From: CAYLHS01 sp964496205
GTDB taxonomy: Bacteria; Actinomycetota; Acidimicrobiia; Spongiisociales; UBA4744
Direction: 5' to 3'
DNA: 64,000 nt
Assembly: GCA_964496205.1 (NCBI GenBank)
Contig: CAZBXV010000001.1
Coordinates: 1 to 64,000, forward strand
Position numbers and translations under genes: made by a program
Notes under the pieces: model-generated
What the model was told of the DNA's origin: nothing
The model's database searches: none
What the model saw: the letters and a program-made list of their open reading frames with translations, nothing else
Shown here: positions 1 to 8,395 of the stretch, one piece after another
Position numbering within the stretch: position 1 is the stretch's first letter
How the letters are laid out: each line of letters opens with the position of its first letter

Positions 1-54
1 GACTCAAAATCCGTTGTCCGAAAGGGCGTGAGGGTTCGAATCCCTCTCCCGGTA
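1..54 (+). tRNA. tRNA-Leu (anticodon CAA), 5' end outside window
   Basis: The window opens inside the anticodon arm: the seven-base loop CTCAAAA gives anticodon CAA. A long class II variable arm follows (about 13-29), then a T arm with stem GAGGG/CCCTC around TTCGAAT (30-46), then the acceptor strand TCCCGGT and discriminator A at 54. The long variable arm and CAA anticodon fit leucine. CCA is not encoded. The D arm and 5' acceptor strand are cut off by the window edge. Confidence 0.88.
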
Positions 55-1042
55 CAACGCTCGCTGCGCTCGCAGCTATCAGCGGACAGCTCTCGGCTGA
101 CAGCCAGAACGCCGCTCGGAATACCAGGAGACCGCGGGGCGAACGTCTTTTCCTCTTGGGAGGGCCGACAGTCGTCAGTCTTCGATCAGAACGCGATCGC
201 AACCGGCGCCGGCTCCGGCGGTAGGAACCACCCCCTCTCCCCTTCGGGAGCGCTCCCCCAACGTCGCTGCGCGCCTGGGGGGAGAAACGGATCGTCTCCT
301 CCCGCAGGGAGGCCGCAGGACCGAACGCGTTCCCTCCCTCAACGGCTCTCGCCGCTGCGGCACTTTTCCCTCAACGCTCACTCCGTTCACTGGGGGGACC
401 GACACACATCTCCTCCCCTCGCGAGGGCGAAGCCCGAGTGCTGGGGGAGGTGGCGTCGAGCTGATGCTCGACGCCGGAGGGGGCGGAACCAATCTGCGGT
501 GCAGACGCGGCGTGGGGGGCGCTGGGTAGACAAACGCCCCCCGTGTAACAAGGGCCACGCAAGGGGGTGACCCCGCTACTGGCACGCTATCGAGCCGAAC
601 CAGCGGATTCGAGGGTCAATCCGAGTTCGTTCGCGCTGACCACTCCCTCCGCGTCGACCCGAGAATCCTCTCACAACTCCAACGCACCTAGGGGCAAAGG
701 AGGCGCCTTGCGGCTGTCGCTCACCTGGCTCATCAGTCCGACTCCCAGGCCATCGGGACCTTCGACGAGCGCGAACCGCGCACGATTGCTCACGAACCCA
801 TGGCCTGATCAGATGGCCAAGCTGTTCAGAGCGGCCGGAATGACCCAAAGCCACGCCCTATGGGGCATGCCTTTCATGAGACAACATGTGCTCGTTGATG
901 TGGGAGACACGTACGCCTTCTCAAACGCCTTGCCAGATCAACTGATCGTTCTCTCCGAGCCTACGTCGCGAGTTCCACGGGCACCTCGCCGTGGACGGAC
1001 GACTACACGCCTCTTGGAAGACCGTTTGCGCAGGATGACAGC
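55..1042. repeat. Hairpin-rich non-coding repeat region
   Basis: No convincing gene is visible in this stretch of nearly 1 kb. Open frames exist on both strands but translate to low-complexity Pro/Arg/Ser sequence. The DNA is packed with short palindromes, for example CTCCC-CTTC-GGGAG near 238, a 10-bp stem at 452-475, and GGGGGGCG (514-521) pairing with CGCCCCCC (535-542). Words such as GGACAGC and GTCGTCAGTC recur in other intergenic regions of the window. It probably represents several degenerate intergenic repeats stacked downstream of the tRNA. Confidence 0.6.
443..484. repeat. Palindromic dispersed repeat, copy 1
   Basis: A GGGGGAGGTGGCG flank leads into a perfect 10-bp stem, GGCGTCGAGC-TGAT-GCTCGACGCC, followed by GGAGGGGG. 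The same unit in reverse orientation occurs at 20133-20171 with about two mismatches. The architecture is REP-like. No transposase lies nearby. Confidence 0.7.
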
Positions 1043-1249
1043 ATGACGGCCAAGACCCTTCGACCCGGACAGAGAATCGAGATCCCTTGGGGACTCGACT
1101 AGGTCGAGGCGGTTGTCGCGGACATTGTCGTCAAGGACGGCCGGCGCCACGTACTTCTCCTCATTGAGCTCAAAGGGGACCCCGGCGTGCCCGACGAGAC
1201 CCTGAAGTGGCAGTTCCCTGAGGAAGCGCTCCTCGCGGCAGCCCGCTGA
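1043..1249 (+). pseudogene. Small ORF interrupted by a single in-frame TAG
   Basis: From ATG at 1043 the frame reads 19 codons (MTAKTLRPGQRIEIPWGLD), meets TAG at 1100-1102, and continues in the same frame for 48 more sense codons to TGA at 1247-1249. The downstream part (VEAVVADIVVKDGRRH, then a hydrophobic strand and a charged tail) reads like a compact beta-rich domain of about 68 residues. A single G-to-T change (GAG to TAG) would explain the break. I do not recognise the family. Stop-codon readthrough or a sequencing error are alternatives. Confidence 0.5.
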
Positions 1250-1291
1250 GCCCGTCTTCGGCACCACTGCCGGCAGCCATTCGACACCTGC

Positions 1292-2416
1292 CTACGCCGG
1301 CTCAGGAGCGCGCAGCGACAGCACGAACAGCACGAACAGCGCATACATGGGAATGAACGACAGGAGCACGGACGGAAGCTCGGCCGGAAGCACGATAGGG
1401 CCCCAGAGCCCGAGAGCGGATGCGAACGCCAGGGCGAACCACCGCTCCCGAACCTCCTTGAGATTCAGTCTACTGATGATTGGTGAAGCTCCTGGGATTA
1501 TCAGAACCAGGTAGTTGAGCCAGGACAGCGGGGTGATGAGGAGCGCGGCGGAGATTCCCGCGCCATAGATGGCATCGGCGCTCCGAGCCTTCCACACATA
1601 CACCATCACCAACGCAACGCCCCCGATACCGAGGAGCCACCATCCGAGCCACGCTCCCGACAGCGCCGTGCCAAACGAGACCAGCGAGTAGTTGCCAAGG
1701 GCCCCGTACCACTGCCGGGACAGTGGAAGTACATCCGTGATGAACGCTCGGGCGTTGTCCCACCCGACGACCACGACCGACAGAACCGTGACTCCGGCCG
1801 CGACAACGCCTCCTGCCGCGGCCGCCCTCCACTTCCGCGCGGCGATCAGCCCGATCAGCAACAGAGCCGGGAACAGCTTGAGTGCGGCCGCAATCCCCCA
1901 CCACACCCCGGCCGATGTCTCCTTTCCGCGACGCAACGACCTCCAGCCCAGGAACACGAGCAGCAGGAGGATCGACTCCATGTGATTGCGGAAGAGAAGC
2001 CATCTGGCAGGAGACGTGACCAGGAACCCGGCAGCCACGGCAACAGCGATCGGCCTTGCCCATCCGACCTCTCTCGCGGTGCCGTAGGCAACACCGGCCA
2101 AGAGCACGGTCGACAGTGACGCAAACACGATCCACGCCGTGTCGTAGGGCAGGAGCGACAGCGGAGCGAGGAGGACCACGGTGGCCGGCGGGTCGGCCGG
2201 ATACGCGTGGTAGCTCTCGATACCGAACGTCTTCGACAAGTCGATGGGCCCGTACACGGCCTCACCGGCGAGAACTCGCTCGCCACCCACGTAGTAGTTG
2301 GGAAAATCGGGTTCCCCGTTGAGCACGGGTGGAAGCTGGGTGGCACAGAACCACGCGAACACGGCCAACGACACAACGGTCACAGCGGCCGAGACGAGTG
2401 CGACCCTGCGGCTCAT
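1292..2416 (-). CDS. GT87-family (DUF2029) integral membrane glycosyltransferase
   Basis: The 374-residue protein has about nine or ten hydrophobic segments. It carries the landmarks of the polyprenyl-phosphate-dependent mannosyltransferase family GT87: an acidic first external loop (EPDFPNYYVGGERVL, about residues 34-48), a proline-rich P-L-L segment near 80-90, and the conserved LKLFPALLL membrane stretch near 175. Such enzymes transfer a sugar from a lipid-linked donor at the outer face of the membrane, often in lipoglycan or glycoprotein synthesis. Its ATG overlaps the TGA of the upstream histidine kinase by four bases (ATGA), so the two are translationally coupled. The acceptor is unknown. 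Confidence 0.8.
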   Translation of the reverse strand: MSRRVALVSAAVTVVSLAVFAWFCATQLPPVLNGEPDFPNYYVGGERVLAGEAVYGPIDLSKTFGIESYHAYPADPPATVVLLAPLSLLPYDTAWIVFASLSTVLLAGVAYGTAREVGWARPIAVAVAAGFLVTSPARWLLFRNHMESILLLLVFLGWRSLRRGKETSAGVWWGIAAALKLFPALLLIGLIAARKWRAAAAGGVVAAGVTVLSVVVVGWDNARAFITDVLPLSRQWYGALGNYSLVSFGTALSGAWLGWWLLGIGGVALVMVYVWKARSADAIYGAGISAALLITPLSWLNYLVLIIPGASPIISRLNLKEVRERWFALAFASALGLWGPIVLPAELPSVLLSFIPMYALFVLFVLSLRAPEPA

Positions 2417-3840
2417 CCTGGGATCTTCACCGTGAAGACGGTTCCGGTCTCCCCTGAAGCCACCCCGACCGTTCCGTGCATGGCTTCGACCAGCCGCTGC
2501 ACGATGGACAGGCCCAGTCCTGAACCCTCCGGTCGAAGCGCCCGATATCGGTGAGACACGAAGAATCGTTCGAACACGTGTGGGATGTCTTGCGCATCGA
2601 TGCCCGCACCGGTATCGGCAACGTCCATCGTCAACGTCCCGCCCTCGCTCGACACCGAGAATCGAACTGTTCCCGCCTCCGGTGTGTGTCTCAACGCATT
2701 CTCGATGAGGTTCCCGGCGATCTGGGAGAGCCTGTCCGGATCCACTCGCACTGTCCCCGTTGTCCCGGCGTCGACCGTCAGCGTGATTCCCGCCCGTTCG
2801 GCGCGGGCTCGGAATGCCTCGGCGACAGCTCCAAGATACGCACCGACGTCCACCTCTTCGGGTCTCAGCGTGAATTCGTCCGCCTCCAACCGAGCGAGCA
2901 GCATCAGGTCCTCGATGAGACGGCGCAGGCGCCTGGTTTCGTTGGTGAGCACGCCTCCGACACGCTCCAGTGCGTCTTCGTCGAGTCCGCCTTCTTCCAG
3001 GGCCTCGGCGTAGCCGCCGATCGTGGTGAGTGGCGTCCTGAGATCGTGCCCCACACTGAGCAGGAACTCCCGCTCGCTCGCCCGTGTCGCTTCGAGCTTG
3101 TCGGCCATCTCATCGAATGCCCTTGCGACGTCAGCCACCTCGTCGTCGCCGGTGAGACCTGTACGCGCCGAAGCATCCCCGGCCGCGATCCTTTGTGCAG
3201 CACTTGCGAGTTTCGCGCCTCTCTCGGCGAGCCGCTTCGACAACAATCGAGCGGCGACAGCGGCAAGGATCATGGCGATGAGGAACCCGACGATCATCAC
3301 ACGGAAGTACCCCTGTCCGCTCAGCACCGGAGAAGGCTGGTAGACGACCACTACCAGGCGAGTGTCGGCAATCGGGTGGGCGTGGGCGAGCACGACCTGT
3401 CGTTCTCCCGTCCCCCGCCGCCGTACCGTCTGGTCGATTCCCTGCTCGAGTGCCGTCACGTCGAAGCGAAACACATCCGCGAGGGCGGGATGCTCGACGA
3501 GTCGGAGCGTGCCCTGTGGACCGATCCATCCGATGTCGATCTGACGTCCTGCCGTGATCTTCTCCGCGGTCGACAGGAGCGTCCTCAGACGCGTTCCGGT
3601 ACCTTCGGACAGCTCCCCTGCTCGAAGCACAGCGAGCAGCCTGGCCGGTGCCAGAACGGCGCCGGCGTCGTCGGTGAGTTGGCTGGTCAGTAAGTCGCCG
3701 ATAGCCGTCGCCTCCTGAGCCATCTCGCGCTCGGCTGCGCGTATGAGTGCTACTTGGCCCACGACTGCGCCGAACACCCCAACGAGCACGAGCGCGAGCG
3801 TGGCGATTCCGAGGATGCTCCAGAAGAAGCGGCGCCTCAT
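2413..3840 (-). CDS. Two-component sensor histidine kinase
   Basis: This is a classic membrane sensor kinase of 475 residues. It has an N-terminal membrane helix (about 5-27), an extracytoplasmic sensor of roughly 140 residues, a second helix (about 175-200), HAMP, HisKA with the H-box SVGHDLRTPL, and an HATPase_c domain with N-box GNLIENALRHTP, G1 DTGAGID and G2 GSGLGLSIVQ. The ATG at 3838-3840 was chosen because it overlaps the response regulator stop as ATGA; a start 10 codons upstream is also open. It sits between the regulator and a GT87 glycosyltransferase in one coupled operon. The signal is unknown. Confidence 0.93.
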   Translation of the reverse strand: MRRRFFWSILGIATLALVLVGVFGAVVGQVALIRAAEREMAQEATAIGDLLTSQLTDDAGAVLAPARLLAVLRAGELSEGTGTRLRTLLSTAEKITAGRQIDIGWIGPQGTLRLVEHPALADVFRFDVTALEQGIDQTVRRRGTGERQVVLAHAHPIADTRLVVVVYQPSPVLSGQGYFRVMIVGFLIAMILAAVAARLLSKRLAERGAKLASAAQRIAAGDASARTGLTGDDEVADVARAFDEMADKLEATRASEREFLLSVGHDLRTPLTTIGGYAEALEEGGLDEDALERVGGVLTNETRRLRRLIEDLMLLARLEADEFTLRPEEVDVGAYLGAVAEAFRARAERAGITLTVDAGTTGTVRVDPDRLSQIAGNLIENALRHTPEAGTVRFSVSSEGGTLTMDVADTGAGIDAQDIPHVFERFFVSHRYRALRPEGSGLGLSIVQRLVEAMHGTVGVASGETGTVFTVKIPG

Positions 3841-4511
3841 GGCGCCTCGAGGCGGTACCCGACGCCCCACACCGTTTCCAGCGGGAGCCCCTCCAGTTTC
3901 TTGCGAAGCTGGCGGACGTGCACGTCGACCGTTCGGGTCTCCCCGAAGTACTCGTACCCCCAGACCGCCTGGAGGATCTGTCCACGGCCCATCACCAACC
4001 CGGCATGGTCCGCGAGATACCAGAGCAGTTCGAACTCCCGTGCGGTTGGCCGCACCGTCTCACCGTCAGGAGTCTTCACCTCTCGACGGCCCGCGTCGAT
4101 CTCGAAACCCGCCACGGTCAGAATCCTCGCGGGGGTGGGCGCTTCTTCGGAGCGACGCAACACTGCCTTCACTCGTGCAAGGAGTTCCCGGGGAGAGAAG
4201 GGTTTGGTCACGTAGTCGTCGGCACCAATCTCGAGACCGACGATCTTGTCGATCTCGGTATCCCTGGCGGTCAGCATGATGACTGGGATGTCGGATGAAG
4301 CCCGAATCCTCCGACAGGTTTCTATCCCGTCGATGCCGGGAAGGTTGAGATCGAGGAGCACGGCGCGCACGGGGCGCTCGGCGAGCCGTTCGAGACCTTC
4401 CTCCCCTGTCTGGACATGAACGAGTTTGAAACCTTCCTTGTCGAAGAACACGCGCAGCATGTCCGCGATTGGTTCTTCGTCTTCGATCAGCAGGATTCGG
4501 CCTCGGTTCAT
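3837..4511 (-). CDS. OmpR-family response regulator
   Basis: The 224-residue protein starts MNRGRILLIEDEEPI. It has the receiver-domain acidic pair, the phospho-acceptor Asp in LLDLNLPGIDG, the conserved Thr in MLTARD and Lys in YVTKPFSPREL, then a C-terminal winged helix ending ETVWGVGYRLEAP. It is the partner of the histidine kinase directly downstream (4-nt overlap). The open frame extends 5' of this ATG, but that part has no receiver homology. A 76-nt gap separates it from ygfZ upstream. Confidence 0.93.
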   Translation of the reverse strand: MNRGRILLIEDEEPIADMLRVFFDKEGFKLVHVQTGEEGLERLAERPVRAVLLDLNLPGIDGIETCRRIRASSDIPVIMLTARDTEIDKIVGLEIGADDYVTKPFSPRELLARVKAVLRRSEEAPTPARILTVAGFEIDAGRREVKTPDGETVRPTAREFELLWYLADHAGLVMGRGQILQAVWGYEYFGETRTVDVHVRQLRKKLEGLPLETVWGVGYRLEAP

Positions 4512-4587
4512 TCGATAGTCATGATCGTCGATGACCTCCCACACCTGAAGGATCGTGGGTCGATGTGACCGAATCGTCCGAGAACTG

Positions 4588-5526
4588 TCAGGAGTCTGTA
4601 AACATCGGGAGGTCGTGGATTCTGACCGGTACGCCGCCACCGTCCCATGTCGCCTCGACCTCGTCGTCGGTCCCAACTCTCACGAGGGTGAGGCCTGCCG
4701 GTGCTCGCAATGAGAGCGACTCGCACACCGACGTGATCCGGCCAACCTCTCGGTCTCCCGCAACCAGTGCTGCTCCTTCCGGTGGGAGCACGTTGCTGGA
4801 GACGGTCACCCCGCGCAGCGTGCGGTTCACGTGTCCGCGGTGTTCGATTCTGGCAACGATCTCCTGGCCGAGATAGCACCCCTTGGAGTAGGACACGGCA
4901 ATCGAATCGAGGCCCGTCTCGTGGACAAGCGTTCGGTCGTCGAGATCCATCCTGGTCAAAGGTTCGCCTGCTTCGACTCGAACGGCGGTCGCCGCGGCGG
5001 ATCCTGCCTTGCGAACGTTCGACGTATCCACACCACCGGTCATCATGAATCTCGATACTCCCGGCATCGGAACCCGCGCGATGACGGTTTCCTCGTTCCG
5101 AGACCACCCGCCAGGAACGGACGCACCGGCCGCTGCAAGAACCGTCTCCGAGTTCGGACCCCACATCTCGGTGACCGGTTGAGGGTCGCTGATCCGGGCA
5201 TTCACCCTGATCTTGAAGCGGCCGAGATCGTCGGCAACGCTGGCACCGGTACCTGCATCTGCGATCAGGATCACCTCGCCGTCTCCTCGAAGCATCCACA
5301 GCAGTGCTCTGACCTTGCCCTTCGGGCTGAGCAGGATGGAGCGTGTCACACTCCCGATGCCGGCTCCTTCGACATCCTGGGTGAGGATGCCTTGCAGAAA
5401 GGACACTGCATCGGGTCCGGTGATCGCCACCATCTCATGCATGCCGGTGACGACGGCGGCGTCACCTCGAAGCGCCAGGTACTCGCCCGTGACGTCCCCG
5501 TAGCTCAGACGTTCTCCGCTATCCAT
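4588..5526 (-). CDS. ygfZ: YgfZ/GcvT-like folate-binding protein
   Basis: The 312-residue protein matches the YgfZ/CAF17 branch of the aminomethyltransferase fold. The signature KGCYLGQE lies near residues 212-219, and the N-terminal half has the typical ITGPDAVSFLQGILTQDV segment. Family members use tetrahydrofolate in iron-sulfur cluster assembly or repair and affect tRNA thiomethylation. Its start overlaps the end of ccdA by 22 nt, so the two are probably co-transcribed. The family is clear from the motif; the precise client is not visible. Confidence 0.9.
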   Translation of the reverse strand: MDSGERLSYGDVTGEYLALRGDAAVVTGMHEMVAITGPDAVSFLQGILTQDVEGAGIGSVTRSILLSPKGKVRALLWMLRGDGEVILIADAGTGASVADDLGRFKIRVNARISDPQPVTEMWGPNSETVLAAAGASVPGGWSRNEETVIARVPMPGVSRFMMTGGVDTSNVRKAGSAAATAVRVEAGEPLTRMDLDDRTLVHETGLDSIAVSYSKGCYLGQEIVARIEHRGHVNRTLRGVTVSSNVLPPEGAALVAGDREVGRITSVCESLSLRAPAGLTLVRVGTDDEVEATWDGGGVPVRIHDLPMFTDS

Positions 5527-6254
5527 CCCAGACCGATCTTCGTGAACAGCTCAGTTACCCAGCTGGAGATGATGTTCAGGCTTCCTGTCACGATCAGGAC
5601 CCCGAACCCGATCAGAAGAAGACCAGAGATGACGTTGATTATGCGCAGATGCTTGCGAAGGAACTTCATCCACTTGAAGGCCTTCGAAACGGCAAGACCC
5701 GCAACAATGAACGGAACGCCGAGTCCGAGACCATAGACGAAGAGCAGAACCATCCCTTGCACCACTGTCTCCTGTGTGGCTGCGGTCGTGAGGATCGCCC
5801 CCAATACCGGACCTACGCACGGCGTCCACGCAAACCCGAATGCGAACCCCATGATCAGCGGTGCCCAGGCACCAAGCCGCGACGGTCGCACCTCGAATCG
5901 ACGTTCTCTCGTGAGGAACGCCAGGTACCTCGAGTTGGAGAAGGCCGACAGGACGATCAGCAGCCCAAAGGCGATGACGACCCAGCCGGCGATTGTGAGA
6001 AGCATCCGTTTGTGCGAAAGGAAGAAGCCGCCGACCGATGTGGCCGCAGCACCGAGCATGACGAACACCAGTGTGAACCCGAGTACGAACGTCAGCGTCG
6101 TTCTGAACATCCGTCCGGTGGATGCCGATCCGCTCTGGAGGTCGCCGACCGAGTACCCGGACATGAGGCTGAGGTAGCCAGGGAGCAAAGGCAGCACGCA
6201 CGGCGAGAGGAACGACAGAATCCCCACCCCGAACGCGAACAAGACGTCAGCCAT
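5505..6254 (-). CDS. ccdA: CcdA-type thiol:disulfide transmembrane protein
   Basis: The 249-residue protein has about six membrane helices. It carries the two redox cysteines expected of CcdA/DsbD-beta proteins: FLSPCVLPLLPGY at about residues 14-26 and AWTPCVGPVLG in the fourth helix. These proteins move electrons from cytoplasmic thioredoxin to extracytoplasmic thiols, for cytochrome c maturation or thiol repair. No ResA, CcsA or CcsB gene is adjacent, so the client cannot be told. A TATCCT box lies 8 nt before the ATG with no Shine-Dalgarno, which suggests a leaderless mRNA. Confidence 0.9.
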   Translation of the reverse strand: MADVLFAFGVGILSFLSPCVLPLLPGYLSLMSGYSVGDLQSGSASTGRMFRTTLTFVLGFTLVFVMLGAAATSVGGFFLSHKRMLLTIAGWVVIAFGLLIVLSAFSNSRYLAFLTRERRFEVRPSRLGAWAPLIMGFAFGFAWTPCVGPVLGAILTTAATQETVVQGMVLLFVYGLGLGVPFIVAGLAVSKAFKWMKFLRKHLRIINVISGLLLIGFGVLIVTGSLNIISSWVTELFTKIGLGWIAENV

Positions 6255-6262
6255 GGACGGGC

Positions 6263-6268
6263 AGGATA
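6263..6268 (-). promoter_or_regulatory. -10 box of a leaderless promoter for ccdA
   Basis: TATCCT on the minus strand, preceded by CAC, is 8 nt before the ccdA ATG. Transcription should start at or next to the start codon. Confidence 0.6.
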
Positions 6269-6305
6269 GTGTCGGCCCGTATCCAGTCAGTCGGACTGCC
6301 GGGTG

Positions 6306-7547
6306 TCAGTCGTTCTCTTGTTCGAACGACAGAGCCAAACCTCTCGTTTCGGGAACGAGCACGACAAGGAGCGCTGCGACGAGCATTCCGATCGACAGCC
6401 ACGTGACCGTCGCGGACAGACCGAGACTTCCGATCAGATACTTGCCGGCAGCAAGACCTGAAACCGCACCGATCACTCCGGCCGAGTTCAGCCAGGTCAC
6501 GGCGGTCGCTCGCATCCTCGTCGGAAACACCTCATTGCGGAGGGCACCCAGCGCGGGCACAAACGCGAATGCCCCGAACCCCGACAGAGCGGCGGCAACG
6601 ATGAGCAGTCCCGGTTCCTCCAAACGAAACATGCCGACACCCCCAACGCCGGCCGACAAGAGCGCCACCACCGCCGTTGGACGGCGCCCCCAGACATCGG
6701 CGAGACGGCCACCGACCAGAAACCCGATTCCTCCAACCGTTCCCCCTACCGCAAGGACCAGTACCGCAGCACCGGTGGGCAATCCGATGTTGTCGACGAG
6801 ACGTTCCATAGCGAAGGACGACGCGACGGCCGAGAAGGCGGCAGCGAGGAACGACAACACGGCGATCGGCCAGAATCGTCGGCGGGCCGAACCCACCATC
6901 GGCTCCCAGAGGGCGGATCGCGGAGCTCCGATCTCGAAAAGGGGGCTTTCCCCCACTCGCCTAATCAGCGCCGGGAGCACGGCAAGACCGGCCAGGGTGA
7001 GTGCAAACAGAACGCGCCACATCCCTGGTCCCAGATCGTTGATAGGCACGATGACGAGCGCCGATCCCGCCCCGAAGCTCGCTGCCGCCCCGAAGATGGC
7101 GATGCCATAGGCACGCAAGCCCGGTTGCAGGACTTCGGCCAGCATGACCATCGCGACGACAGACATCGCCGATCCGGCCATCCTGACGATCGACTGCCAC
7201 ATCGTGAACAGCACCGCCGAACTGGACGTTGCAGTGGCCGCGCTGGCCAGCACCATGACCGTGTACGACACCAGCAAGATCCTGCGCCTGCCGCCACGAT
7301 CGCCGAAGAGGGAAAGCACCACCGCGGCGATCGCTCCCATACGGGTGATGGCGAGCAGCAGGCTCATCTGCGCTGCCGACTCGCCAAGTGACTGGCGAAT
7401 GAACGGCACGTTGTTCGATGCCTGAGCAAACGCGTAGCCCTGGACATAGGCCATGACCGACGTCAGTACGACAATCCTCACGTCCGAGCGCACCGGGGGA
7501 ACCGGTGGCCGGATGAATCGGGGAAGTCTCACACCACGAGCGGTCAT
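6306..7547 (-). CDS. MFS transporter, sugar-porter-like
   Basis: The 413-residue protein has 12 predicted membrane helices in two halves. The MFS loop motif appears twice (LFGDRGGRRRILL and GGRLADVWGRRPT), and the protein ends with PETRGL, the end-of-bundle motif of the sugar/organic-acid porter family. The first 20 or so residues are cytoplasmic and Pro/Arg-rich. It is a single gene between ccdA and nth. Substrate cannot be assigned. A TACGCT box lies 8 nt before the ATG. Confidence 0.85.
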   Translation of the reverse strand: MTARGVRLPRFIRPPVPPVRSDVRIVVLTSVMAYVQGYAFAQASNNVPFIRQSLGESAAQMSLLLAITRMGAIAAVVLSLFGDRGGRRRILLVSYTVMVLASAATATSSSAVLFTMWQSIVRMAGSAMSVVAMVMLAEVLQPGLRAYGIAIFGAAASFGAGSALVIVPINDLGPGMWRVLFALTLAGLAVLPALIRRVGESPLFEIGAPRSALWEPMVGSARRRFWPIAVLSFLAAAFSAVASSFAMERLVDNIGLPTGAAVLVLAVGGTVGGIGFLVGGRLADVWGRRPTAVVALLSAGVGGVGMFRLEEPGLLIVAAALSGFGAFAFVPALGALRNEVFPTRMRATAVTWLNSAGVIGAVSGLAAGKYLIGSLGLSATVTWLSIGMLVAALLVVLVPETRGLALSFEQEND

Positions 7548-7555
7548 CGGCGCGC

Positions 7556-7561
7556 AGCGTA
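7556..7561 (-). promoter_or_regulatory. -10 box of a leaderless promoter for the MFS gene
   Basis: TACGCT on the minus strand ends 8 nt before the ATG at 7547. No Shine-Dalgarno is visible. Confidence 0.55.
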
Positions 7562-7605
7562 GCCTTGGCAGCCAACAGCGCCCAGCTCACAGCGAGGGAC
7601 GACGG

Positions 7606-8241
7606 TCAGCTGTCGGCTGTCTTCTCTGGATACGGGCACAGGTCGGCGAGTTCACAGTCAGGGCAGTCGGGCCGCCTTGCCATGCACACATCCCGACCGT
7701 ACTGGATGAGACGCATCGACAGCCCCGCCCAGGCAGACTCCGGGAACAGCTCCCTGAGGTCCTGTTCGATCTTGTTCGGATCCTTCTGGGTCGTGAAACC
7801 AAGACGGTTCGAGAGCCGTTTCACATGTGTGTCGACGGCGATCGCCGGCCGGCCGAACGCCTCAGCGAGTACCACACTCGCCGTCTTGCGGCCAACACCC
7901 GGCAGGGTCACGAGCTGATCCATATCGGAGGGCACGACCCCTGAGAACTGCTCCGTGAGTGCGTGCGACAGCCCGATGATCGCCTTGGTCTTCTGCCTGA
8001 AGAACCCGGTCGCGAACACGATCTCTTCGACGTCTTCGGGGTTCGCGTTGCCGAGATCCTCGGGAGTTGGGTACGCGGCGAAGAGAACAGGCGTGACCCT
8101 GTTCACGGTGTCATCGGTGGTTTGGGCCGACAGCACCGTCGACACGAGCAGCTGCCACGGGTCTGCGTAGTGGAGCGCCGTCCTAATCGACGGGTACCGG
8201 CGTTCGAGACGTTCGAGGATTTCGGAGGCACGCGCGTCCAC
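7606..8241 (-). CDS. nth: Endonuclease III (DNA glycosylase/AP lyase)
   Basis: The 211-residue enzyme has the helix-hairpin-helix LPGVGRKTASVV with the catalytic Lys, the catalytic Asp in AVDTHVKRLSNRLG, and a C-terminal 4Fe-4S cluster motif CMARRPDCPDCELADLC (C-x6-C-x2-C-x5-C). It removes oxidised pyrimidines in base excision repair. The GTG at 8239-8241 fits the usual length and has TACGAT 6 nt upstream; an open frame continues 5' but shows no homology. The last codons lie in an intergenic repeat word (ACAGCCGACAGCTGA). Confidence 0.95.
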   Translation of the reverse strand: MDARASEILERLERRYPSIRTALHYADPWQLLVSTVLSAQTTDDTVNRVTPVLFAAYPTPEDLGNANPEDVEEIVFATGFFRQKTKAIIGLSHALTEQFSGVVPSDMDQLVTLPGVGRKTASVVLAEAFGRPAIAVDTHVKRLSNRLGFTTQKDPNKIEQDLRELFPESAWAGLSMRLIQYGRDVCMARRPDCPDCELADLCPYPEKTADS

Positions 8242-8247
8242 GTGGCG

Positions 8248-8253
8248 ATCGTA
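8248..8253 (-). promoter_or_regulatory. -10 box of a leaderless promoter for nth
   Basis: TACGAT on the minus strand lies 6 nt before the GTG start of nth. It is divergent from the xpt promoter. Confidence 0.6.
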
Positions 8254-8365
8254 GCCGGGTCCCCCGCGGCCAGTGCTCCGCCCGTTGGTGATGTGCAGGG
8301 CGAGGCAGGGGCGTCGATGGCAAGGACGCAGCAAGCGGTGTCATCTCGCCGCCCTTCCCCAAGCG

Positions 8366-8387
8366 TTGGCGGTCGGGGCACTAGCAT
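8366..8387 (+). promoter_or_regulatory. Leaderless promoter of xpt with a shared 20-nt motif
   Basis: TTGGYGGTCGGGGCACTAGC (8366-8385) recurs at 12079-12098, differing only at Y. Its TAGCAT (8382-8387) serves as -10 box, 8 nt before the ATG at 8396. No Shine-Dalgarno is present. Confidence 0.6.
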
Positions 8388-8395
8388 CGCTCGAC

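Noticed and set aside
443..560. CRISPR-like array near the tRNA
   Set aside because: Palindromes differ from one another and have no regular spacing or spacers; no cas genes are present.
175..585. Long open frames on both strands downstream of the tRNA
   Set aside because: They translate to Pro/Arg/Ser-rich low-complexity sequence, overlap palindromic repeat DNA in several frames, and have no start signals.
567..1046. 159-residue plus-strand ORF before the broken small gene
   Set aside because: Composition is not protein-like over most of its length and it crosses repeat DNA; only the tail around 860-960 looks marginal, which is not enough to call a gene.
1..1300. tRNA-associated integrative element or prophage attachment site
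   Set aside because: No integrase, no direct repeat of the tRNA 3' end and no phage genes occur in the window.
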